Shown here in pieces: positions 12,201-24,200 of a stretch of DNA of 64,000 bases (the first letter of the stretch is position 1; the number at the start of each line of letters is the position of its first letter). The position numbers and the translations under genes were made by a program. The stretch is from Omphiscola glabra (taxonomy: Eukaryota; Mollusca; Gastropoda; Lymnaeidae): assembly GCA_964017045.1 (NCBI GenBank), contig OZ024798.1, positions 31,362,347 through 31,426,346 of the forward strand, written 5' to 3'. The notes under the pieces are model-generated. The model made no database searches. It was given only the letters and a program-made list of their open reading frames with translations, and was not told the DNA's origin.

Positions 12201-15200
12201 AAAAACATATCAAGTCTAATTGTGTGGATAAAATTGATGAACTATCATTTGTCTTATTTGTCTCATGTTTAGCCGGGTCAATGGGAGACGTAAATGTTGT
12301 ATCAAGGGGGGATAATCAACGTAATACTTTGGCTGCTCTGATGCAGGTGGAAAGGTAAGAGCTATGTCCCTTTATATTAATTCTTCTCAACTTTCATCTT
12401 GCCTGGTTGTACATGGGAGCAGTGACCTCCTTTTTTTTTTCTTCTTCTTCTTAAAATACCAGACCTGTTTACTCTTACGATTTTGGCGTACAATGTACGA
12501 ATTTCAGGTGTATACATTATATATACTGTATGTTTATTTTTTACTATTAAGATAATGTATTGAACGATTTTGTGTTCATATTGTACGATTTTAGGAGTTT
12601 GAGGGTAAACAGGTCTGAAATACTTACACGCATCTGAAAGTTAAAAGAATTTTACTGTCAGCCAAACTAGTGATACTACTGTCACCCAAACTGGCAATGT
12701 TACTGTCAGCCAAATCGGCACAGTGGCCCGGAAACATTCTGATAAAACTTGGCAGTTTCAGACCACTAAGGTAATGCATACCTGGACAGTAAGAAAGAAA
12801 AAGTGACCGTCAAAGTAGGATTATATTGGGGTGAATTGGGGTCTTACTGAAGTTCTAAAGTTTTAGAGCACTGCTAGCTTTGATCAACTAGTAAGGAAAA
12901 TTTATTGCAGGATGAATGAATAAACATCTTCTTATAGCAAAAAATAATTGACTAAAATGATTTGTTGGGACATTGTAGAGTGATTACTCTATATTAGCTG
13001 TCTTAAATGAGAGGTGGGTGCAAACTTTAGATAGATAATATTTAAAACTATAAATCTGTTGACATTGGTTTGAATCAGTAGCATAGTCAGATTTCACACC
13101 CCCACCTCCATGCCCCACATGGTCAGTCACCCACCCATGACCTGTCAAAGTCAGAACCACCCCTGACCCCCCCCCCTTTTTTTTTTCTTCCAAAACCACA
13201 CACACACACACCTTTGTACCAGCATAGTAAGATTACCCTCAAACCATTGTCTTGCAGATTTTGTCTGAATGTCCTTTGAAATGACATTTCTATTTTTACA
13301 AAAAGAAGAATGAATGAACAATCTGTGAACCAGAAAACATACAAGCATTAAAAACTAATATTTTGTTGGTTGAACCATCTTGTCCACCACTTCTATATTA
13401 AGATTAATCTACATCAAAAGATTTATATAGGAAACTGACCATGTACCTCTGCTCCTATCAAAAGATTTATATAGGAAACTGACCATGTACCTCTGCTCCT
13501 ATCAAAAGATTTATATAGGAAACTGACCATGTACCTCTGCTCCTATCAAAAGATTTATATAGGAAACTGACCATGTACCTCTGCTCCTAACAAAAGATTT
13601 ATATAGGAAACTGACCATGTACCTCTGCTCCTATCAAAAGATTTATATAGGAAACTGACCATGTACCTCTGCTCCTATCAAAAGATTTATATAGGAAACT
13701 GACCATGTACCTCTGCTCCTATTTACTTAAACCCACACAGAAAACTTCTGGTCAAATTAGTTGACTAAACTAAGTTCGCTTAACCCCACCACAGACTTAC
13801 AGGGACCCACACTGCAAACAACAGTAATGAATCATGGATATGTTACCTTTTAGGTTTGAGGCTCTGGTCTAAGTCAACCCCGTGGGAACTTTTACTGGGC
13901 GGTCTGGGGGTGGGGGAGTGTTTTTTATGTTGGGGTGGTGGGGTAAGGTATAAAAGGGAAAGGACTCTTGTCACGGTGACATTGACTAAGATTAACTCTA
14001 GGTTCGCAAGGGACATAATCCATCAACAAAAAACTCATAATTGTGAAGTCCCTTAGATTCCCTAACAAAGCTGGCACACATAAAGTGACGATGTTATAAA
14101 CCTATGCACAAAATAAGATCATGGATAGTAATGGCACGGATAGTAAGGGCACGGATAGTAAGGGCATTCATGTTCCATAATTTCTGTACATTTGATTTCA
14201 TTTAATAATCCTGTGTTGTTTTTTTATGTTGATTTTTATTTTTTTTTATTATTGGGGGGGGGGGGGGGGGGGGGGTGTCAATGTACGCGCGCGCTAATTT
14301 TCTGCTAATTTTCTGTTCGAGGTTTGGAATTTTGAATACCACACAATCAATACCTCCCCCCCCCCCCCCCTCAATATTTATAACAGTTTTAGTTTTCATT
14401 TCCACTGATATCAGATCCCATCAGGTGCGCACTCCATCTTATAAGCGTGACGTCTCCACAGTTCCTCCTTTAGTCTCGGTCTTTAGCAGCGATGTAGTTG
14501 TACGGCTGTACGTAGCTGTGATTATCTTTGCTAAAAGTTCATGTCTTCGCATTGTCGATTTGTAGACAATTTGGACATGGTCACGTGACTTACATATTTT
14601 TGGTGTGTGTGTGCGTATTAACCCCTCTCGCCACTGTTGTTATGCCAATTTATTAACCCCCCCCCCCCCCCCAGTCATTTCGCCCCTTATTTTCTTTTAG
14701 CTTATTATGTAACTAATAATGTAACTAATAATCAGAGATGACTTGGAGTGACTCGTGATAATTAGTGTATTCCACTTTGAAATATTGCGTTCAAAAAGAA
14801 ATTTGACGCAAAATTTTAACGTATAAACTAAAAAAAAAAGATTCGACCAAATTTCCGTCAACGAAATTTCTTTCGATCAAATTTCCGTCAACGAAATTTC
14901 TTTCGATCAAATTTCCGGATACGAAAACAAACGTCTGCCGGGTGACATAAATTATGGGGTTTTTAAAAGTGTTTGAGAAAGTCAAAGATGATGTCCCCCC
15001 TAAACATAACACTTGAATGTTATTTTAATCTTCAGCCGTTAATTAATGTTTGCTCCACTCTCAGAATGTTCTAGCAAGGTTCTCCATAAATCTGTGCCCT
15101 ATCACGTGACCTATCAGAATCCCTGACAGTGACAATTTTATAGTGTATCGTTTGTGTGTCATCTTGAAGGGCCCCGTTTTGGGGCCGGCAGGGGTTGGAG

Positions 15201-18200
15201 GTGTAAGTCGTGTTTTGGTTCCACATACCATTGCGACTTCCGGCGCCATTTTCATTAGCTGTCCTACCTGAAATAGGCAGGTACACTTTAGTGACATAGA
15301 TTATTATACATTACCCGAGACCAGTAAAGCTTACCACAATACTGAGCATCATTAGAGTTATCTTACTTAGATGCCGACATATAATTTACTATGTCGGTGC
15401 GCAGTTAAGTTGTCGGTTATTCCCTACTTGTTTAATCTGTTAGTCACTACTTGTTTAATCTGTTAGTCACTACTTGTTTAATCTGTTAGTCACTACTTGT
15501 TACATCTCTGTTCCCCGTTGTTAAGCTTTTAATTCTCTTTTTGTTTAAAATCAGTGGCCCCCTATAAGACCTATATCCCAAGTTTTCAACATGAGACTTT
15601 TAGGAAACCTGAAGAGGTCACTCGTGTTTCTTTGTCGCGGTGGTAAAAAAATATGGACTGAGAAAAATATGGTAACATAAACTTAAAGGCAGCTGGCCAC
15701 AAAAATGTCTTCTAAAATTGCCTTTCTCGAAATCTTTCTGTGGCCGGTCATTTTGGACGAACGGTCATGCAGACACAGAAAAACTAGAAAGTCACAATGT
15801 AACGAAGTTCAGTGATTAACATTAACTAAATTTTGTGTTAAAAGGTGTCCTAATACTGATGGAATCCAAGGCCAAGGTAAATTCTTAGCTCCAGGGCACA
15901 GCCAATGCGTGTTGAAAGTTTAAGTTATAGTTCCCCTGTCTGGATCCCTATTCGATTTCTTCGGTTGGAAGGGCCCAAATTATTTTTCTCTTGGGTTACA
16001 GATCATTTTGATACTCATACATATGGGGGCTGGGGGCGCAATGGCATTATCGTGTAATAGCTTTACGATGCAGTGTGTCGTGACGTCATTAAGTCGTCTG
16101 TCGCTCATCCCAATCTCATGCTGTCATTCATCTTACATAGTTACGGAATGCCGACAGAGTCCGTTAAAGAAATAAATAAATGAAACAGTTCCAGCTTTGA
16201 GACATTCCCCAATAAATGACGTCACCATAGTTCAATTAGTCGAATTACAGTTTCCCCCCCCCCCCCCCCGTCCCTGCGGTCATCGCGCACACTTGTATGT
16301 GGACCATTGGCCGCCATGATGTTTGCTGGCAAGTGAGGTCTGTCAACAAGCCTCGATGAGGCCGTGTTGACAACTGGCTCTATTCAGCCAATCCATGCCA
16401 TTCGATGCGGGTAAGACAAACATAGGCTAAAATTGCAAGGGTTGGATCTTAGGCTAAAACACACTCAATTTTTTCTTCTTTTTTTTTCTTTTTTGTGGGG
16501 AAAAAAAGGGGGGGGTGGGGGTGGGGGTGGACTCCAGAAATAAGACATGGAGCCAAGAAAATGTTTCCATTAATAGAAAGTGTGGGCACATACTAGACCT
16601 ACGGAAAGGTGTCAATTCTCACGATGTTGACATTAGATTGGCCTGAATGAGGTGATACCCACTGTGTGTATTTAATAGATGGATGAGTGGCTCGCTTGGT
16701 AGATTACTTTATATGGATGGCTCACTCGCCTGGATGGGTAAATTACCAGGTACGTGTGGTTTGTTGGCTGGGTGCCATCTTCAGATGTACTTTTTGCAAA
16801 CGTTTATCGATCTCAAAGGCAAGAAGTTGCCGGGTTTATCTTGTAGTAAAGTAGGCTGATGCCATCTGAAGCTTGGACTTTTTTGTAACATTTTCTTTAG
16901 CTCCTCCTTCTAGCTTTTGTCTGCACGGCTTGCCATAGTACTAGTAGTTCTAGGTAAGATGATGCCACCTGAAACGCTTTGTTTCTATTGAACATCATCA
17001 GTGCAGAACAGCAGAGGCCAGAGAATGTCCCTATTTCAAACATTCAAAAACCATCTGGTACCATGCTGGAGTCATTTGAAATGCTGAAGTCATGTAAAAT
17101 GCTGAAGTCATGTAAAAAAGAAACAGGGATAGTGAAAAGAAGGTTGTGGCAGGGGTGACAGCCAACGTTCCCTCTAAGGTTTGCTGGTTCGTGTGCAAAA
17201 TCATAAAGTCGTGTGCAAAGTTGTACTTTGCAGAGTGCAGCGTATCTGTTCGAATATATTTTTATAAAAATTTGCTGCGCGGATGCTCAAAAATGCTGCG
17301 CGGCATCTGTGAGGTAGCTGCGCGGCCACGCAGCTTAAAGGGAACATTGGTGACAGCACTGGGCGCCATTTTTAGAGGGCGCCAAAATGTCATTTGTCGT
17401 GCAAAATAAACGTATTCATATACACCTTTTTGGCAAGAGGACGCTTACAATCAACTTTTGCTTGCCACGGCCCTAAATAGAAATATCTTGTTGGTGAAGT
17501 AAGGACAATAGAAATACATTGATGGTGAAGTAAGGACAAATATTTGTTTAGTATACATAATTTATAAAATGGCTCTTGGAATTATTTATTTTTCAATGGC
17601 TGATCCCTGGTATAAGTGAACGTCTGCACTCTTTAACTTCAAGTGTTTAGAGATCTCCTTTCAGTTCCCCCCATTTTTAGGTGTATTACCGTACTTACCA
17701 TTCTGACCACTCTGGCTAGATTATTATAACCTAGATTATTATAAGTTTTGATTTTTAATGATTCTAATTTGTGGCAATATTTTGCTGGAGGGCTCTCGGG
17801 AACAGAGGTCGATCGAATTTCGGTTCCGTGGCCTAATGTTACCATGTTATCATTTTCGGCGTAATGTAACATTCGGCTGATTTTCGGTTTCGGCATAAAG
17901 TGATTTAGGCTTTCGGTGGTCTCCCAAAATTCAGACTGTCACTCTGTCCGTCTGTCGGCCGGGCAATCCGATGTTCATTATTGCTCGATATCTTTCTCTC
18001 ATCGTATGATATATGAATGACTTATCCTCTGCGATCACTGCTGCATGATGACCGATGTGTGAAATTTTTCCTAAAATAAAATTTCAATTAGGCTTTGAAA
18101 AAGATAAATACTTTTCTGGGGGGGGGGGGGGGGGGGGGGGGGAATCAACAACAAACAAAAACAAAAAAAGAAAGAAGAAAAAAAACTAGAGAATGATAAT

Positions 18201-21200
18201 ATTTCTAATATTATGTTTGTTTTAATTATTTTTTTGCAATAAAATATGAGAACCCTACGCTTTATTCAATTCAGTCATTCACGACATTCATTTTGATAGA
18301 TCATTATCATGGTCATAGTAAGTGCTGTCATAGACAAAGGTGAATAATGCGGAGAAACTTTTGTTTCTGAACTACACCATTCGTTTGTTGGACTTCAACT
18401 GCTAACCAATTAACGCTGTTTGAACTGCCATTTGACGACTCTCACTGCAAGTGTTGGTTCATAATGATTATTTCTGGATTACGGATGACGTACTAATTAC
18501 TTATGTATTTTTGATAATTTTGAACTTTTTTGGGGGCTACACTGTTTCACGGCAAAGTTTTTATATCGCGTGCTGGTTTATATTTATTTCGATTTTGACC
18601 GAAAGTCTCGTTTAGGTTTTGGTTTCGGTCGAATTCATTTTTAACTTTCGGTTTGGTTTCTGTTTCGGCCGAAACCAGAAAATCACGTTCGGTCGGTCTC
18701 TTCTTGGGAATAGCTTCGTTTACCCCCAGTTTGACAACAGCTCTAATATTTCTGAACAGGATGCGGATAAACCCACTAGGATCAATGAGCCCATGGAGTG
18801 AGTGAATCGGTGAGGTGGTCAGTTGGTCAGTGCCTGAATTAGTATTTTTGTACTGCAAAAACCCGTGAAACTCTTAAAAAAGAATGTATTTGGGATATGG
18901 TTGAGGTGAGGATCCTTGACATGTGCCGTGGTAACGAGTGCAAAGATAAGGCTGTGTCCTACCACTATTGGCGGCTATATTTGACCTGATATCTAGTCAA
19001 AAGACTTTTTTTTTATAAGCAAACACCATAAATTCGAGGCAAAGATGTCACGAGTAGAAATGATGTGACACACACAGCTTTAAGTCAAATATCCATACAG
19101 ATTAAGTCTGATGAATTGATGTATTCACCATCAACAACATCTTGTTAACTACACATCAGAGTCGCCCGTATTCCTCTACTCATGTTTTGTGTCAATCGTG
19201 CGTGTTCCTGTCCGTGTTTATAATTACGTCATAAATGGAGTGTGTTTGGATCTAATCTTGTTAATTGGAGCCGTCGTATTATCGAGGGAGAAAAAAAGGT
19301 TTGAAAGTTTCACTTTTCTGCGTTTCACGTCTGCTACAAGCCCGCCATCTTGATAAACATTGCGATTCCGCATTTTTTAAATATAAAAAAATTACATACC
19401 TAATAGTTACATTCAACATTTTCAAGATTTATGTTCTAAATTCTTTTATCCCTAGTTTTTCCCCTGCGCATAATCTGAATTTCTTAGTCAGATCGTCCCA
19501 AAATCCCGGTCTCGCTCGATGTTATAAGTAGCTGTTAAAATTATAAGCTCGTAATTCCAAAAAGGCCCTCGCCTCCTCATCAATAAATTGATAGTCGTTT
19601 CTCGCGATCAGTTTAAGATGCCCGATCGTGGCCACAGAGAGCTGCAGCCGACAAGGGAGGCTTGTGGATAGAGGCGACATACTGATTGATTTATTGAGTG
19701 TGTGAAGCAACGCCTGGGAACAGCTGCTACATGGATATAACAAGTGGCGTATCCAGGGAGCGGCCATTGGCATATATTTTGTATGTCAAAGAATAATACT
19801 ATCTGAGGATATCTCAGCGTTTTAACAAAAGCAGAACACGTGTTAATATGGTGTACTGTGGCAATATTATTTATGCATAAATTATGAAATCCTGTTAAAA
19901 TTTTGGTGGGCCCCAGCCGTTAAAAGTGTTGTGTACACGCCACAGGTCAGACTCGAATTCTCGGGACATTTATCAACAACCTAGGGATTATGCCCTGCTG
20001 CTCAGTTTGATGTCTCAACTGTTTGGGAATGTATCAATTGTATGTACTGTGCTTTTAATGGATAAGCCGTGCTGCTATCCGTGGATGCATTGTGTTATAA
20101 GTGGATACATCATGTTAGTCTGGACTTCTACATGGCGTTTGCGTGCGGCACATTTCCGGCCAGATAACGAGATAATCTCCAACACAAATAAGCGATGAAG
20201 TCGAATCTGACAGAACGGGTGTTGGACACACAGAACCGGGCGTTGGACACACAGAACCGGGCGTTGGACACACAGTGACAATGTTCGACATGTCTTATGT
20301 GTACAGTTGTCTCATCGGTGTCTATGCTTAGAGCCAACCATCAGATCAGCAAATGAGTCAATAATTTTCATGTGACGATCAACTCTTTCATGATTTGTGC
20401 TTGAAAATATAATATTCAAAATTATAATATGTAAATCAATACGCTTTAAAAGAAGTGCAATGTAATTTAGCAAGCAATTGGATATAAACGTATTGATGAA
20501 TTCAGCATCTCTCGCCGTTCCCCCGATCATTATCACCATCCATTAGCCATAATAATGATCCAATGTTAACATTGTAAGCGTGGCACACGAGGGTTGCACC
20601 CAGTCATTAACGTGTGTTCGAATGACCACCAACACACACAGCGAGGTGTGCAAGTTTTCGTCTCGACTTGGTGCAACGTGATCTTGAGAAGTTCTATTGT
20701 GTTGTATAAAAAGTAAACCAATCTGACGGAAGTTCTACCTAATAGTATTGATTCGTTATAAAACATTTCGTCACATTTTGTTTCAAACTCCCAGCCGTTT
20801 TTTTGTTTGGTTTTTTTTTTTTTTTTTTTGTGCTGTTGTTGTTTTTTGTCGTTTGTTCGGAGAGTATTGGAACTAAAATGACGCCATCAAAAACTGAGCG
20901 TATTCTTCCGGTTGGCTACTTCGCTACTTGCTTCATGTGTGATTCATTCGTGTGCATTCATTCAAGTGTTGGTAAGGAATTATTGCATTGATACACACAC
21001 GCTCAGCGGAGCACAGTGCCAATATAAACAATGAGTAAGCCGAACAATATTTTGCGGCGAAAGTCGTCACTTCAGATCAAAGAACGACAGCTCGTTGCTG
21101 CACGCGGTGACCCCAGTCAGGGACGGTTCCGATATCTCGAGGAGCACGATCCAGTGCCTGACAATAGCAGACGGTCACCCGAAACTGTAGGGGTTGTGGT

Positions 21201-24200
21201 AGATCTACAGGCGTTCGCGAGCATTATCAATCCCGACACTGAGGGTGCTGCGAGGGCCCGAGGCCGGCCTAATGATACTGGTAGGGTGAGCACAGTGGTC
21301 CGCTCATCTTCCGCAGAGATGGCCGTGGATAAGTCGTATCGCGGCGATGGTGCCTTTCGATCTGGTAATGAGACGCCGAAACGAACGACGGCGGCTGCCG
21401 TACAGCTGACAAGACCCATGCTGGTCAGACAAAACAGCTACGAACTGGACTTGGCCGAACTGAAGGCATTCTACCACCAGCAGGCTGCGACTGGTCGGAT
21501 GTCTCCACGCCGCCCCGTCGTGCAGCTCGACCGCGTGGTGGCACCACGAGAGTACGACCGAGTGAGGGAGTGGTTGCACAGGAGTGACTTCAGTCAAGAT
21601 CCTGACGGAGTCAAGGCGGGAGGAGAACACGGAACCGCCGGGACAAGCGCGAGATCCGAAGCTGGTCAAAGAACCCAATCTTTCGTCGCCCCTCCCCCGC
21701 CCCCACCACTGCCCGTTCCTGTCCAGAGATACGCCAGTTTGCGTGAGCCGTCTCCCAGGCAAGACCACCAAGCGGTGAGCGTGCTGCAAAGCAACACACG
21801 CCATGACGGCAGGACGGCCCTGATGCAGGAGCTCCGAGAGAAACTTCAGTCACGTGATGGTCAAGGACATGACTCGGGCAGTATGTCTCGTGACTCTATT
21901 CTCAATGACGTGGGTGGATTTACAGAACCGGGACCTGGCAATGTTCACGGCGCCCCTCATGATGACGGTACCAAGCGTCGAACAGGTTCTCAAGTGCGAG
22001 GTCTGAAATCGCAGCCGTCTGCCAAGTACGGATCTTTTTTGTCTGAGTTGAATGCGACCATTTCTCGGGCGCCATCTCACCGGTCAGTATCGAATCAGAA
22101 GTCAGCCACTTTGTTGAACAGCTCTGACTGGCCATCCCAGCCTCCTGCAAACCCCACGTCAACATTCGCCGATGAAAGTAATAAGCATCCTCCACCAAGT
22201 AACCCGCATCCACCACCCCCTCTTCCACCAAATAACTTACCTCCACCATCACCTCTTCCACCAAATATTCCTCCTCCACCACCCCCTCTTCCACTAAATA
22301 TGCCTCCACCCCCTCTTCCACCAAATATACCACCTCCACCACCCCCTCTTCCACCAAACATACCACCTCCACCACCCCCTCTTCCACCATCCAGCGGACC
22401 CCCGCAACCCTTTCTGTCAACAAACTCATCCCAAACTCCTCCACCGCCATCCTCCCCAGCCCCACCCCTACCATCGATCATCTTACCTGAAATCAAGTCC
22501 GACTCACCTGATACACGGTCTCATTTAATGGCCACCGAACACGCCGTATTGACCGATGGTCAAGCCAGCTTTCAAGGTCAGCGTCTAGACGTCTCCCGCC
22601 TGACCCCTACAAGCATGAATGAATCGCTCTTATTTCTACATTCGCCATCTACGCCCGCGACACGGGTGGGAGGTCTAAAGGGCAGTGAGTCACCTCACCC
22701 ATTCACACCTCTACATTCCACGGTGAGGCGAAGCGAGGGCGACAACTCTGAGATTATTTCCAGCGGGTTACCGCCCCCGGGAGCCACCGTCACCAAATCC
22801 AACCCGCCGCTGGTGCAGTCTGTAGTAAGCCCTCGTCTCAAATTCGAGCCGCCGGGATACACCTCTGGCTTGGAATCTGTCGCGTCAACCAATGTAGAAC
22901 AAAGCGGGGCGGCTGAGGAGGACGACAGAGCTACAGGTAGTGGGGCCCGCGGCGAGTGCATTGCGATAAACAGGACACACGAGCAAGGGGGGGCTAGTGT
23001 ATTTGGTAGAGAGGACCAAGGGAGGCGATTCGATCAGGGGCAAGGAGGTTTGACAATAAGTTTCGACAACTCGGGGGAAAATTTAGTTCAGATTCACGAG
23101 ATTACTAGTGGCGTTCTTGCTGATACCTATCCACAACGAGAGGTTATCGATGGTCATTTACCAAGAGATACCGGTTTTTCATCCCTGGATAAATCCAGCT
23201 CCAAGTATCAGGTTGATACAGAACACACCACCGAACTCGAATCGCTGCGGGTCGGCAATGGGGCCAGTAGTGACTGGTCATACGGCAATGGCATTCCGAG
23301 GTCCATACCTAACAAGACAAACGCACCGTGCCCCGCCGCTGTAGGCAGTGGCGATAGCATTCTAGGCCCAGGTAACGGCAAAGAGTCGCGGGGTCTACCG
23401 TCACCTGTGAGGTCAGCGAAGCGTACTTACAGCGCTAATCAGCCACCATTCTCGCATCAGGTGGGGTTAATTAAAGCCACCGGCGAGCCCTCGGATAACG
23501 GAAATAAGGAAGAGAGTAGTCGCGAAAAACAAGGTGACCACGAGAGTGGTACGGGACACGGACCAGGCAAGAATAGTGGTGTGTCGTTATTAGGCGTGCA
23601 GGAGAGGGATGTGTTAGGTCGCGAGTGTTCTAGTTATGGATATAACAATTCTGTTGACACCGCGCGAGGACTGGGCGAGGGAAACAACAGCACCAGCGGC
23701 CTGATCCAAACAACTGAGGTGACAGCACTTAGCCAGGATTTTATCACCGAGACACGAGTGGTGTACAACAGCCTGCGTACAGGAGGCACCCGTGTTGTAC
23801 CGTACACATCTTTCCCACGAAAACTGGTGAGTGTTACTTCCTTTCCCGACAACACCAGTGGTGACCGAGTTATTACAGACACCGACCGGTCATTGGATGA
23901 CCAGTCCGACCGGACGTTAGATGATCCCCCGCCTGACCAGGTCAGGAGTGTTGTGTTCGACAACCATCTGTCCGACTGGGACACCGGCTCCTCGTCCGGA
24001 TCGGAGCACGACTTCCACAGACTGAGATCCCTTGCTAACAGCAACGACTCGCTCACGGCCGTCTTCAGCCGACACGCGACGTTGCCCTTGAAGGTAAGAG
24101 CAGACCGGACTCTGACCGGAAGTCATCACAATCTCGACGTCCAGTCTGACGCTTCTCAGCATCCCGCGTCATCTCAGTCTGCGCCAAACTCGTCTCGGAG

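Noticed and set aside
18547..18858. 103-codon minus-strand frame
   Set aside because: Composed of the TTCGG-rich repeat words; no homology or splice structure.
20803..20991. 62-codon frame with a hydrophobic start upstream of the big ORF
   Set aside because: The hydrophobic start is a poly-T artefact; its inner ATG (20878) might act only as an upstream ORF.
21304..21804. 166-codon minus-strand frame
   Set aside because: Shadow of the GC-rich 1362-codon ORF; codon pattern follows the + strand.
22095..22496. Glycine-rich minus-strand frame of 133 codons
   Set aside because: Antisense of the polyproline block in the + strand ORF.
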